Assembly: GCA_028554645.1 (NCBI GenBank)
Contig: JAQOOI010000054.1
Location: 62,001 to 126,000, forward strand
Direction: 5' to 3'
Source of the DNA: Omphalotus guepiniiformis
Taxonomy: Eukaryota > Basidiomycota > Agaricomycetes > Agaricales > Omphalotaceae
DNA: 64,000 nucleotides
Under the pieces are notes generated by a model. The model was not told where the DNA came from. It saw only the letters and a program-made list of their open reading frames with translations, and did no database searches. Shown here in pieces: positions 23,445 to 35,926 of this stretch (positions are counted from its first letter, which is position 1; each line of letters starts with the position of its first letter). The position numbers and the translations under genes were made by a program.

Positions 23445-24538
23445 ATGACGTTCTTCCAAGGGGCGAACAATTATGTGATCAATGGCGGGAATTTTATGAA
23501 TGTTGGTGGGGATCTAGATATCGATGGTATTCAGGTACACACGCACACGTATCGTTCTGGTGGGACTGGTTCAGGTACGGGGTGAGTAATATATACTGTG
23601 TTTTATTGAGTGTGTTGATGTACTGACGCTGGTACAGCGCCAGAACCCAGCTACGCCACGATATACGCCCAAGCCCAAGGCGAGGTCGTACAGACCCTCA
23701 TCCAGCCTCGTCAGCAAGTTCAGCCGCTTCGTTTGTCCCTACTACCGGGATTCATCACAACGTACCGTGGCATGCCCAGGAGGATCCACAACAGACGCAC
23801 CACCGCAACATCTCTCATTTCTCTGGGATGTCGGGTTTTGTGATTAGTGGAGGAAATTATAGTATCGCAGGTGGAGATATCTTCTCAACAAATTCGTTCG
23901 TTCAAGGAACATATTCTGGTCATGATCATGATTATCGTCAAAGGTCGAATTCGCCTTCTTCGCCACTGTGGGCCCACCGAGCTCAACGACAACAAGGATC
24001 ATCGCGGTCACTGACTTCATGGGTTGAAGATGAACAAGATGAACTTGTAGGATTGAATCAGGCTGGCGGGACGAGGGAGTCGGTCCTTTGGAATGGTTCC
24101 AATTTCGATTTCGAGTTCGATTCCCAGGCTGCGACCGCGACCCCGCCACAAGAACAAGACATTCCCCAAACTGAGTCAAGTGATGACAGCGTTGGTGGAG
24201 TTCCCAATGATGATATCACTGCTACTGTTACGATGCATCAGGGTTTTGACTATAGCACGCCTCCTCCTCCAGCTTACACTCCCGGGCCCGTCGACGACGT
24301 CTCGGATGAGCCGCCCCCACCACCGTATCTCGGGCCAGCATCCGAAGCCTCCTCGGCTTCCGAAGCAACCGAGGCAACCGAGGCAACCGTAGCAACCGAA
24401 ACTTCCACCCCCAGAAACTGCGTTGAGGAATCTGGGGGTTATATTGGAGGACGAAGACGATGGCCAACGACGCGGAGGACATTTGATGATGTTTATGGGC
24501 CGTTTATGTCTGGTTCTACTAGCCGGGGTATACTGTGA
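23445..24538 (+). CDS. Unknown protein with duplicated 'Y-V-I-(N/S)-G-G-N-(F/Y)' motif
   Basis: Exons 23445-23581 and 23638-24538 give 345 aa. The start 'MTFFQGANNYVINGGNFMNVGGDLDIDG' carries a motif recurrent at N-termini of many mushroom-fungus proteins. A second copy, 'SGFVISGGNYSIAGGDIF', lies near residue 130. Between and after them the chain is low-complexity: His/Ser-rich, then Pro-rich ('PPPPAYTPGP', 'PPPPPYLGP') and an 'EATEATEATVATE' run. No enzyme domain, signal peptide or membrane segment is seen. In other proteins this motif precedes larger domains; here it stands alone and is doubled. Function unknown. Confidence 0.7.
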
Positions 24539-25982
24539 TGGCCTCGTATGTGGGCTTGTATTGGGCGGGCGTTGATAGGTTCGTCACTTGCTTGTGTCAT
24601 GTTATGTAAGGCGGTTAAGGCGTTGATGATGATAATGAAGGGTATGTGGTGCGCCACGTAGATATGGTATGTTTGTAATGTTGACACTCCCGTGAGTTTG
24701 ATCTGAGGAGTGAGTGTATATGTATATAAGGTATAGATGATATAGATGAATGCGAAGCAGCGACTTTACGAGATGGTATGGTAGGTATGGTACTATGTTT
24801 TCTACATAGTCTTCTCGATATCGATATAAATAAGTAAGTCGAAGTTCTGGTGATCAACGATAGGAACTTCAGGCCCACTGGTAGGCATCATGCACATGCA
24901 TCATAGACGACCCATGATTGGGATTTCATTCGGTACCTCATCAAACAACACAACAACAACGTTAACCCATGCGTACCAACACGCCACAATCCAAACCAAA
25001 CTATAATCACCACCACACCACCACACTAAGATCAGGTTGAAGAGCTCCGAGTCAAACCGCCACCACTGATACTGTGACAGGATTGACATGACATCCTGTC
25101 TATATTATTAGTATGAGTATTTGAATTAAAGTGTGCATAGGGAAGGTATTACAGTAGTACCATCCCAACGATATCGCTGACGTCCCTTTCGATCGGGCCG
25201 CGCTAGATCCCGCGATGGTCGACCACTGGCAGCTGACCACGGCAGCATGAGCATGAGAAGGGCCCGGGGTAGCGAGCGAGGGTGTGGACGGATCGTGAGT
25301 GGGCCTGCGGGTGAAGTGAGGATGTGCGTCGGAGCGTAGGGAAAGGGTTTGAATCCCCTGGAAGAGTGGAGCAGAGGTAACAGTACAGTTCTCGATTACT
25401 CCCCCTGAGTCTCTCCAAGGGTCAAGGGTAGGGATATACCAATACCGATACCGATGCAGCCAGTTATACGATCACTCGTATAGACAACGCCGGACTCGGA
25501 CTTCAGTACTACTCAGGGGGTGGAAAACGATAACTATATGATCAATATCTCATTTCTGTATATCGGTGTATGTATACTGTATGTACATCTTTTGGTACAC
25601 CAATCGCGCAGCCGTAGCAAAAGTAACCTCCGGTCCAACGAGCGAGCGAGGTTAAGTTAGTATATGTATATGTACCGTCGGATGTCACGATATGTATGCT
25701 CTCCAGGTTTGGATGAAACTCAGAACTTGCCGATTGTCTCTGTTGCTGGTGGGATGTAAGTATTACGATGGGTGTGTCACACGAGTGATGGTGGGTGCTA
25801 TTGAGAGGGACTTGATTCAAGGGAAGATAGTACGCTCGATGAGTTTCGGCTCATATACAGTGTGGTGGGTGTCTGAATTATCTCGCTGGGTATTATGTAG
25901 CGTATATTGATCCAGCCTTGCGTTGAATAATGATTAATGAGTACACCTCCGAAAAAATGAAAACATGAAAACAAAGACAAAG
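24539..25982. other. Intergenic
   Basis: About 1.4 kb up to the tRNA. No supported gene on either strand. Confidence 0.5.
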
Positions 25983-26074
25983 AGGTCCAGCCAGGAATCG
26001 AACCTGGGTCACGGGAAATCTTAGTAGTAGATACCTATCAGAATCCCGTGTGATAACCGCTACACTACTAGACC
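25983..26074 (-). tRNA. tRNA-Gln (anticodon CTG) with a ~20-nt intron
   Basis: On the minus strand GGTCTAG pairs with CTGGACC to close the acceptor stem, followed by unpaired T. The D-arm 'GTAGTGTAGCGGTTATCAC' (A box) and the T-arm 'GGTTCGATTCC' (B box) are clear. The anticodon stem CGGGA/TCCCG encloses TT-CTG-A, then an insertion of about 20 nt, then T. Removing the insertion at the canonical 37/38 position gives a normal 7-nt loop. The body matches the fungal Gln(CTG) pattern. T-runs just downstream (about 25966-25950) can serve as the Pol III terminator. Confidence 0.93.
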
Positions 26075-27084
26075 GATGTCACACCTCATTCGTACACCGC
26101 CCTTAGCTCCCCACTTCAATACATCCATTCATATCGACGGAAGCAATCTCATCTCATCTCATCTCATCATATCTGATCAGCGACAAATCCTCTGAAGCCC
26201 ATTGGCCTACGGCGGGTCTGGGCAGGGCTGGTGCGTGCTCGGAGTTAAGTTATGTAATATGTTATACAGACGTTATACAGACACAGCATTCCGTACATAG
26301 GACCGTGGCCCTCGTTGTTTCCGTGCGTGCGTTACTGCGAAACTGCGAAACTGAACCTTTGTGCTTTGTGTTTTGTTTATCTGATTGAGCGGGGAGACGT
26401 GAAGGATAAGGAAAAAGACAAGGAGTTGATTGATTAATTGTTTGGTTGGTTATTTGGTTGTGTTCTGCGAGGTTCGAGAACGAGAAGTGGAGGGACGGAG
26501 AACAAAGGAGCAAAGGAGCTTGAGGGTTGTTTATTCGCGACCACGACTACCCAGGTGAGTATGAGGATGGCATCTTTCTCTGCCTACGTTGCGTTGATTG
26601 ATTTCGATTGTGTAGCTTTGGCTTTTCGTATCTCAGCGAACGGCTGCGAACCGCAGCACACGAAATCGAAATTTCTGACAAAAACGAAAACGAACACCCT
26701 ATTCCTATTGATATTCCTATTCATCGACTCCCGAGAAATCTACGAAAGAACTTTGAATTTCAAGGTCAAGGGCGATATCGATATACATAAACAAAACCCA
26801 ACCCATCGAATTCCTTTCTTCTGACCCCTGCCTGCGGTTTTGACTAAACTTCGAGAACGAACGACCGACCGACCGAACAAAGGAACGAACAACGAACAAA
26901 GAAGTTTTGTCGCCACTCGAAGCTCGAAGACCGAGTCTATTTTCACGAAATTCAAACCAAAGCAAACTATTTACGGAGGGTCAGTTGCCTTAGTTTGTTA
27001 CGGATCTACACTCATAACATAGTTCACCAGGGGACGAACCCAAAACCGAAAGAGACACGATACGAATTTTAATCACCTCCAATC
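26075..27084. other. Intergenic, with an (ATCTC)n microsatellite
   Basis: A short ATCTC run lies at about 26146-26166. Frames at 26438-26965 are open on both strands but have no domain; the GAACGAACGACCGACC stretch near 26850 is simple sequence. The right end is presumably the promoter of the 27085 gene. Confidence 0.45.
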
Positions 27085-30000
27085 ATGCCAGTTATATTCC
27101 ACCATTCATCACCGAGCACTAGTACTAGCAACACACCCACCCCTCCTCCGCCTAATTCCGAGCAAAGTTCCGCTGCTGCGGTTGGTGTAACAGCGACTTC
27201 CTCCTCATCCTCCTCCTCCCCATCATTATCGTCATCGTCAACCATAACAACACCCACACTACCCGCACCGCCTTTGGCGTCAGCATCGATAACAGACGCA
27301 GATGATTCGATTATTCTTTCTGATTTGGTTAGGACGGGAGAAACTTCGCGTTTGAGACGGAGGGGTGCGTTGAGGATTGATCATGGGGCTAATGCGGGTG
27401 TGGGTGGGGGGGGGGGGGTAAGTCATTCGCATGGGATTGGGGTTGGGCTTGTGAGGGGGGGGTCGGAAGGTGGGCTTGTAGGGTCGGGATCAGGGAGGAG
27501 GGGAACGGGGACGGGAAATGGTACTGATGAAATGAGGAGGGGTGGAGGAAGAGAGGGTGGAGGAGGTGGTATACCGATTACGAGAGTGAATGCGTCGCGT
27601 GGTTATACGTTGTTTGATGAAGATAGTGCTCCTCCTCCTCCTTGGTCAGCGGGTATGGGTTTGGGTTCTTGGACTACAGAGCGTACTTTTGCGCCTCAAG
27701 TTCAGACGCGGGATGAGGGGGTGCGTTATAGGTTGTTTTGTCGTGCTTGTGAGGAGGAGGCTGAGGATGCTTCGGATGGGTCGGAATCGGAATCGGAAGT
27801 GGAATCGGAAGTGGAACGGTTCATTCCTTCGTTGTTTCCTTTATACCCTTCTCCTTCTTCACCTTCATCGGCACCTTCGTCATCGTCGTCAACGTCGTCA
27901 ACGTCGTCAAGACGTAAAGGCAAACAACCGATTCGACACTTTGGAGGAACTTTACTTCATATGAATGCTACTCCTCGACCTCGACCTGGACATACCCACC
28001 ATCGAAACACGCCGAACCGAAACTCGAATTCTAATTATGGTTATTACCCGCCACATCCTCATCCGTTGTCTCGCTCGTACACGCATACGACGTTCACTAA
28101 TACTTCGAATTCGGTACCTGTGTATATCTCGCCTAGCTCGTCGGAGTCGGAGTCTACTGAGGAGGTGTCGGCGTCGGCGGGTGTGGAAGCGAGGGGTGGG
28201 CGTGGTGAATCTGAGAGGAGGAGGAGGAGGAGGAGGAGGAGGAGAGAAAGAGAAAGGGAAAGGGAAAGAGAAAGAGAAAGGGAAAACAGGGGTGGTGGTG
28301 GTGGTGGTGTGTGGATTGCGAAGACGAGTGCTGTTGAGGGTGTTGTGTTGGTTTTACCTTCTGAGACGGAGGAGGAGGCGGAGGGGGTTGATGGAGCGGG
28401 GTTGACATCGGGAGGAGGGAGCGGAGGGGAGTGGAGGAATCGGTTAGCGTTTTCAAGTGCGACGCATACGGGTACGAGGGCGAGGACGAGGGCGAGGGGG
28501 GCTAGGACGAAGACTTCTTGTGGGTGTTTGAGGGAACCTATTGGATGTGCTGTTTGGTGAGTTTCTTTCTCTACTACCCCCGCCCGCCCGACGTCGCTTC
28601 GTCGTTTAATCACTTTGGAAACTGAGAACTCACACCCGCGATGAATTTTAGTGGTTCACCGTTGGGTACGAGGTATAGACCTTGTTCGAAAGCTGCTTCG
28701 AGTATATTTGAAGGTGAAGGAAATTCAGTGACTTTTGATCGACGGCAGCAGCGGCGAAGTGGAATGGAGGGAGGATCTGGCGTGATTAGTGGGAGTGGGA
28801 GTGATGAGGTGGTTGATGAGGGTGGGGGTGGGAGTGGGAGTGGGTTGATGGATGAAGAGTATTGGCGAGCGAGTCGAGGTTTTTCGTATTCCCCGACGAC
28901 GCATTCGGCGGTGACGACGGAGATGATACCTCCGCCAGCGGGCGTTACGAGCATGGCGTCAACGGCTCTTCCACGTCATGCGACACTTCGACCGATACCA
29001 CCACCACCACCATCAGCACCACCACCAGTAACAGCAACAGCAACAGCAACAGCAACAGCGTCTGCTAACCGGCCCCAGACTTTAGAGGCCGATGCAGACG
29101 CTAACGCCGACAATGACGAAGACAGAGAAGAAGAAGGAATCAATGGCGATGCAGACCCACGATATGTATATACGTTCTGGGGAGATGCGGTGATTTCGGT
29201 TCCGGGGTATAGGTTTCCGGTTTTTTTGGGTGAGGAGGTATCTAGTGGGGAGAGGGAGGAGAGGGAGGAGAGGGAGAGGGAGAGGGAAGAGAGGGAGACG
29301 AGGGAGACGAGGGAGGAGTTGGTGGCGCGTATGCGGGGGCGTGCGGAGGCGGGGTTGAGGGGTGTGGTGTCTGGAGGTGATTATGATGGGGATAGGGTTG
29401 GACCGGTTGGTGTTGAGGAAGGGGGAGGGGAAGGGGTGGATGGTGTCATAGAGGAACTTCCGCAATCTGAAGAATCACCGCCGGAGCCTCCTGCGACGTC
29501 TCCGACTCCCTCGAATCAATCGACGTTACCGGAGTTGGAATCGATTGGTGATCCGGAGGATGTGGATTTCGATGATGATGAGGATGAGGGTTCTACGAGT
29601 CAGGAGTCGATGGATGGGGTACCGGTTCCTGTACCGGTACCTATACGCCGTCCGAGGGCAGGGGAAGAGTTGGGTGGGGTTGGGGTTGGAGCGGAGGAGG
29701 AGGAGGGGAATGGGTTGGATGGTATCGATGAAGGAGTCGTCGGTGGAGATAACGGATCTGAAGCCATTAACGAGAACACGAGCACGAACACTCCACCACC
29801 ACCACCGATACCACAACCCCCATCCGACCAAACATCCGTTACATCTGTTAATAACACACAACCAACCCAAACCCAAGAAACAGATCTATACGCTCAAGCT
29901 CGTGATCTCGCGATGCAGGTAACACTTGAAAGAAGGTTAGTTGTTGAGCAACAGGTTGAGATTGAGAGGTTGGTTGGTATGATGCGTGATGCTGAGGCTT

Positions 30001-31028
30001 TACATAGGAGGGCTGAGGTGTTGCAGGGGTATGTGAGTGTTGAGCGGACGATGGACGATGTGGGCGAAGTCGTTCCGCCACGTGATGAGAGGGAGATCGC
30101 GACCGCGAGGACAAGGGCGAGGGCGAGGGAAAACCAGAGGGAAGGGGAAGGGGAGAGGGAAGGGCAAGGAGATGCGTTGAGAGAATTAATGGAGATTATG
30201 AGAATACGACAGGGGGTTTATGAGAGGATTAGAGAAGAGGCGGGTGAGATTACGAGGGAGAGTATGGGGTTGGTTAGGGCTCAGGCTGATGAGAGGGTTG
30301 CTTTTGAACGTGTTTGGGGGGAGATGGGGGTGCATTCGAATTCGGGGTTGGAGGGTGAGGATGAGGATGTGAGCGGGGATGTGGATGAGTTTAGGAGGGC
30401 GAGAGAGGAAGTTGATAGGGTGAGGGAGAGGGTACGGAGGAGGATTGCGGAGTGGGAGGTGGATGAGAGGGAGGGGAGGGGGGTTGGTGGGATACTGAGG
30501 GGGTTGGATGTTAGGGAGGGGAGGGTTAGGGGGAGGTTGAACACGAACTCAACTTTAACTAATATTTCCACCCATAGGAATGTTTTGACACCACCTGCGG
30601 CACTCACGAATGATACGGAGACGGATACGGAGACAAGTGACGATACGCCACCTCTTCTACCTGTATCTGATTCAGAGGATGATGAAGATGAGGATGAGGA
30701 TGAGGGAGGGTATATTTGGAGAAATATTGGGGATAGTGGGGATGAACGTGATGTTGACGTTGACCTCGACTTGGACGGGAATGGGAATGGGTCTGTAGTA
30801 CCAATACCGGTACCAATACGGAGAAGAAGGACGATGGGGATGGGTGTGTTTGATCCTAATGGGGAGTTTTTTGATGTTGGGGTCGGTGTTGGGGGCGTTG
30901 GGGGAGGTGGAGGTGAGGATGAGGATGAGGGGATGGTTGATGGGGTTGGGGATGGTGGGGATGGTGATGGGGGTGAGGCGGAGGTGGTGGTGGGGGATGA
31001 CAGTGTTGTTGTTGTTGCTGGACGTTAG
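27085..31028 (+). CDS. 1282-aa low-complexity protein with Cys-rich module and coiled coil
   Basis: Exons 27085-28556 and 28652-31028 join in frame through one GT-AG intron. Splicing completes a Cys-rich module of the form C-G-C-x6-G-C-A-V-C-G-x3-G-T-R-Y-R-P-C at about residues 480-505, probably a zinc-binding knuckle; I recognise it as a recurrent fungal motif but cannot name a function. Elsewhere the chain is dominated by Ser, Glu, Gly and Arg runs, including an Arg/Glu run encoded by GAG/GGAAAG microsatellite at about 28213-28285. Residues about 905-950 ('LAMQVTLERRLVVEQQVEIERLVGMM') form a likely coiled coil. Acidic Asp/Glu tracts follow near the C-terminus. No signal peptide. Probably nuclear or cytosolic. 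Strong purine bias on the coding strand makes the opposite strand open too, but only this frame has the spliced Cys module. Confidence 0.75.
28213..28285 (+). repeat. Coding microsatellite (GAG)n then (AGAAAGGGA)n
   Basis: A run of GAG/AGG triplets grades into GAGAAAGGGAAAGG-like hexamers. It encodes an Arg run followed by an Arg-Glu alternation. Confidence 0.85.
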
Positions 31029-31978
31029 GAAAAACGTTGGAACGTTCATATACATATCTATACCTTTTTTTTTGGTTATTGTGCTACATACTGGATGTGG
31101 AAGGATGATTATCGGTTGTATGTATGTATGTGTATGTATGTATGTATCTCATGACCATTCGCTAGCATTGACTGGAGCATATGTTTTTTTGTTATCTACA
31201 GCACTTAAGTACTCTTACTCGTAACTCAATGGGTTCGGTTCGGTTTTGGGTTTTAGAAATTAGAGGTGTGTTTTGCGTCCCTGCAAGACGTAGATAAAAA
31301 ACTTTGACAGAGGTCATTGTCGCTACTGGATGTTATCACCGAAATCCGAAATCCATTGGGAAACCGGAGGTACATATATATTGGTAAGAACGATGAATAT
31401 TGTCACCAGTTTGCTGCAACGATACGATGAAAGTTTGTGTTGGTGGAATCTCGCATCTCACGTACGTACTAAAAGTTGAAACTCAGATCAAAATCTTGCG
31501 ACCGTACGCGTCCATCTACAGCGCGTACCTAGTCCACAGACCTCGCATGTGATCGGATAACATTGGGCATGGATGCCACGCAGCCGCTTTCAAATGGCAA
31601 AAAACGTTCGATTGGCATGTTTTTGTCTACACCCCCCCTTGCTTCCTTCCTTGCTTCCTTTCTTTCCGTGACCTGGCGAGGATACTTGGGTGAATAATAG
31701 GAAGGAAGGGAGGAAATAACTATAAAGTGCGTCTATTATGAGTTCTTTGGAGGAGATGATGGACTAATTGTTGCGCTATGTACCGCTCAGGTTTTTTTTG
31801 GTGTTTTTTTTTGATATTTTCCCCCGGTCCAGTCCCAAGGGCCCCGGACCCCAAGTCGTCATTGAAATATTGACAGACGGCTGGTGCGTGTTTATACCGA
31901 CCGACTCGCTCTCTTTATTTTGTCCGGAGAAGAGTTGGAGGAGGAACCGAGATACTAATGCCACTTCATCAGAATACA
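31029..31978. other. Intergenic, with (TATG)n microsatellite
   Basis: 3' flank of the large gene. A TATG repeat lies at about 31117-31147 and a CTTCCTT run near 31640. No supported gene. Confidence 0.5.
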
Positions 31979-33324
31979 ATGTCTACGAGGCCGACATCCC
32001 AGGGTTATCTACCCCAAGAATTGATCGAAACGATACTTGACGAACTGAACACCTCTTTACCGGATATCAAAACCTGTTCACTCCTCAACCATGATTGGCT
32101 CGATGCTGCTCGACGTCGAATCTTCTCAACAATCTCCGTTCCTTGCAGTAAAGGAAGACACGTATCGACTCTTTCTGGTATGACCAGGACAAGCGATACG
32201 ATGTCTGTCGAACGTGTTTTTAATAGCATATTGGCTATTCAACACCTTGATATGTTCTTGACTCGACTTGTTTTGGATTTTAATAATTCGGTTGCGTTGT
32301 TGAGATATAGTCAACCGTTTTTCGAGAGTCTTACCTTTCCGAAACTTCGGGAATTGAAGGTTTCGAGGTTTCGGTTTGATGGTGGTGGTGGTGTTGGTGG
32401 TGGGGCGGCGTATGTGGAACCGTTTATTCAGATTCTTGGGAGGAATCCTTCGGTGGAGGTTTTGAGTTTTGAGTTTTGCGAGTTTCGACTTGGACATTCA
32501 TTACCTTCTATTCTTCTTGATCGAAGGATTAAACTTCCTCGGTTGGGGAAAGTTTCGTTTAGGAATTGGATTCATGTGTCTTTTGGAGAGAGGGAGGTGT
32601 TTGAGGTTATTGATGTTGTTTATCGGGAGGAGGAGGGAGGGGAAGGGGAAGGGAAAGGGAAATTGGAGCTTGTGTCGTCGGATGATCGTGCGCAGGCTGA
32701 TTGGATGATTGGGTGCATGTTACCTTGTGTTTGTGGGGTGATGGATATGGATTTTGGGGGGTTGAGGGAATTGGAGGTTAAGAATTTTTCTCTTAATCGT
32801 GGGTATGGTGATTTGTTGGAAAGAAGTTGTAGGGGTACTTTGAGGAGTGTTTCTATTGATGTTTTATCCCGAGATCGTGAGGTTTTCTTTGTTTTTCCGC
32901 TCTGGTGTGTTTCTGACTTGGGTGTTTTGAAGAACATTGTCTATTCGATATCATCTCAGAGACTTGTCCAGGAATAACGAATCTGAAACTTCGGTTCAAT
33001 AGTATTTCCTGTGGACTCGACGTTTATCTTTCATCACCATCGAAATTGCACCCGCTGCATGCGCTTCAAAGTTTGGAAGAGCTTACTGTGAAGTTGGATG
33101 TTGAGAAGGAGGACTGGGGGTTGGTTTGGGAGTATGTTTTTGAGCGATTGGATCGTGAGTTGGAGGAGGTTGTGAGGAGTATTGGGGGGTTGAGGAGTGT
33201 GTTGATTGTTGTTCCGGGGAAGGAAAAGGAGATGGAGGTGGAGATGGAGGGAGTGGAGGTTGAGACGGTTTTTCCGAGGACGTGTGCTGTTAGGAGGGGG
33301 GTTTTACAGATGAGTTTTGTGTAA
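31979..33324 (+). CDS. F-box protein
   Basis: Exons 31979-32876 and 32933-33324 (donor GTGAGG, branch CTGAC, acceptor AAG) give 429 aa; an in-frame ATG at 31958 would add 7. An F-box fills residues about 10-55: 'LPQELIETILDELNTSLPDIKTC' then 'LLNHDWLDAARRRIF'. The rest is leucine-rich with repeating 'LRELKVSRF', 'LRELEVKNF' and 'LEELTVKLD' segments, so an LRR-like substrate-binding region is likely. F-box proteins recruit targets to SCF ubiquitin ligases. Target unknown. Mushroom-forming fungi carry hundreds of such genes. Partial copies of its 3' end lie in tandem at 34529-35110. Confidence 0.85.
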
Positions 33325-34528
33325 ATGAATGTTTTTGTATAGTTGTTTTGATATTGCTGTTTTCGATTTCGTTTGTGTAGTATATTGATATGGTATGAAC
33401 TTGCTGTTTCCGAAGCAAAGTTTCGAAATCTAGAGAGTAAGTGTTACGTTGATCTGTTGGTTTTCTTTCGGATAGAGCTCGACACCCTCTTTAACGAGAA
33501 CTTGGGGGGTGTTGGGTTGTTGTACAAATAAATTTGTGTTTTTTTGTATTACAGTACAGAGGTTTCGGAAAATAATGATTTCGCGTGTGAACCCGCGTCG
33601 AAAATTCAGAAAAAATCAGAAAAGTCAGAAAAATTAGAAATAATGAGAATGGCATCTACAGCAGTGTAGAAGCTTCACAATTGCTTGGATAATGACTTGC
33701 AAAGAGCTATTTGAATACTGGCAATATTCTACAAACGATAATGTGAGGGTACGATGGCTACTAGCAGTTAGGCTTGGTTGGTAAGGGTATGACTCGGATA
33801 TCTGGTCTGTTCAAGAGCAATTCATCAAGGGTGGGGGACGAATGTAATGAATGTTGAATGGGGGCATAGATTAGATGAGTTCTTGGTAGCTTGTATGTAT
33901 TTAGGGTGCCAGCAGGGAAAATGGGAAAGAAGTAAGACCATCGAGAAGATTTCGAGAAAGATTAGTTTCATTGCTTTTGATTTGATACATACATAATGGT
34001 CCGGAAATGAACACACAGTATTCCTTGACTCCTGCTTGACTCAAGAAGGAGGCTAGAGAGGGGCTAAGGAACAAACTGAGGTTGAGTGGCCAACATTGAA
34101 CGTGATTGATCTGCTCCGCTGTCGCTGATAGGGTCACAGATCGGTCCGTCGAGGTAAATTGTATTAACATTTGACGAATGTCTGTAGGACGGTCACCGGT
34201 GTCGGACCAGTGCATGCCAGGTCATTGAACCACCCAAGTAGGGTCATGCTTCGTAAGTCTTCTATGCTGTACCTTGGCGTCCAGTAAGTGTATCTTAATA
34301 CAAAGAAGTGTGTGTTATAGCGCACTGTAAGCCCATGAACATTGATATTTCGCGCTTCCCTTCCAAGACGCATATACTCCTGCCAAAGTGACGCTCAGGC
34401 TCAGTTTTGCTGCGATTCTTCTGCCATTTCTCGCGAAGTCATTCAGGTTGTATCAAGGAGGGTACTGATCATTTTCACAATAGCTATTTTTTTGAATATT
34501 TTACATTTTTCGGATTTTTAAACGCGGG
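33325..34528. other. Intergenic; 3' flank of F-box gene
   Basis: The first 180 bp are the sequence copied in the downstream array. AT-rich with poly-A/T and GAAAAAATCAGAAAA-type simple sequence at 33595-33645. No supported gene. Confidence 0.5.
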
Positions 34529-35110
34529 GATCTTGTGGTGTTAGAAAGAGGGGTTTTACAGATGTTTTTTGTATGAACCTTTGTATAGTATACTTGATCT
34601 TGCTGGTTCGGATTGTAGTAAAATGATCTTTGCTGTTTCCGACCTCGCTCTTTCCCGAGTGAGAACTTGTGGTGTTAGAAAGGGGGGGTTTTAAAGATGT
34701 TTCGTGTAACGAACCTTTGTATGTTCCGGATTGTGGTTAACGAATCAATCTTTTGTATAGTAAAATGATCTTTGCGGTGTCCGACCTCGCTCTTTCCCGA
34801 GCGAGAACTTGTGGTGTTAGAAGGGACGTTTAAAGATGTTTTGTGTAACGAATATTTTGTATAGTATACTTGATCTTCCTGTTCTCGAATTCTTCTGTAT
34901 AGTAATTTGATCTTTGCTGTTTCCGACTGTTACGCATGCGAAGTTTCAAAATCTAGACAGTAAGTGTTGATCTGTTGGTTTTCTTTCGGACAGAGCTCGA
35001 CACTTCTTTCCCGTGGACTTCGGTAATCTTTTGTATCAATGATGGTGTTTGTGCTGTAATACTTTGTGAATACTTGATAGGATATAAACTTGCTGTTTCT
35101 GACTGTCAAT
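34529..35110 (+). repeat. Tandem degenerate copies of the F-box gene 3' end
   Basis: Three units of about 133 bp start near 34529, 34662 and 34797. Each opens with (A)CTTGTGGTGTTAGAAAG and GGGGTTTTA(C/A)AGATG, matching the last codons of the F-box gene (33287-33320), and continues into its 3' flank (TTTGTATAGT, TTGATCTTTGCTGTTTCCGA). A fourth block at 34927-35010 matches 33405-33495 (TCTAGACAGTAAGTGTT, GATCTGTTGGTTTTCTTTCG, AGAGCTCGACAC). Confidence 0.8.
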
Positions 35111-35922
35111 ACGTATCCCATGTCCCGAAATGGTCGTTTATCAGATAGTGGGCAAAGATTAAATTGAACTTGACTGTTTTTTTTTTACTTCTTCGCAGTG
35201 TTCGCCGCGTATTTACAGCTTTGATCACTTTTGGAAACTTGTATTCAAATAATTTTGGCCTCTTCGAGCAACGAGGGATGCTCCATAAGTACATGAGTTA
35301 CTTACAGAAGACCAGGGAAGACTGCGGAATGATCTCCCAAAGGCCGTTTACTGGTCGAAATGTCCAATTCAAAACCTTGCAAAATACTTTATACAATATC
35401 AAAGCATCAACAAAGCCTCGTCGGAACGCCCCCTACCTCATTCCGGGGTCCTCCTGAGCACCTGGCACAACACGTTCCCGACTTTTTGACACAGATAGAT
35501 TGATCAGGGACGAACTGAAGGGCTTAATCATCCAACACCCAACAACACCTTTTAATATTATCGTCGACGTTCAACAGCAAGTGGATACGATCATCGAGAG
35601 CAGTGAGAGAGTTTGTGGCGTCGTCTTATTTGGTCAATGCAGCCGATCCTTCTACATAAATCCTAGTTCCTATGTATTTAGTTCCACATGGAAGGAAGTA
35701 AACACGGTATGGTCCGTTGACTACATCCTAAAATATTGCTCAGGGACAATGGGCGCAGTCTTCGATCACGATGTTTCTGACATTCTTCGAGTCTATCTTC
35801 TCAATATGATATTCGCCTACATCTACCGAGGACTTCGTCTGCGTCTACTACCGAGAACTAACTTGGTATTAATAATGATACACAACCTCAACAAACCAGT
35901 ACTATGAAATGTATGTATGTAG
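35111..35922. other. Left flank of the retrotransposon, no recognised gene
   Basis: Plus frames at 35164-35457 and 35500-35907 are open (97 and 135 codons) but I recognise nothing in them. The second could be the remnant of a gene or relic sequence adjoining the insertion. Confidence 0.35.
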
Positions 35923-35926
35923 TGAC

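Noticed and set aside
28059..28613. 184-codon minus-strand frame with long Leu/Ser runs
   Set aside because: Complement of the GAG/GGAAAG microsatellite in the 27085-31028 gene.
35500..35907. 135-codon plus-strand frame beside the retrotransposon, as a gene broken by the insertion
   Set aside because: The frame ends before the LTR and does not resume after 48874; no domain recognised.
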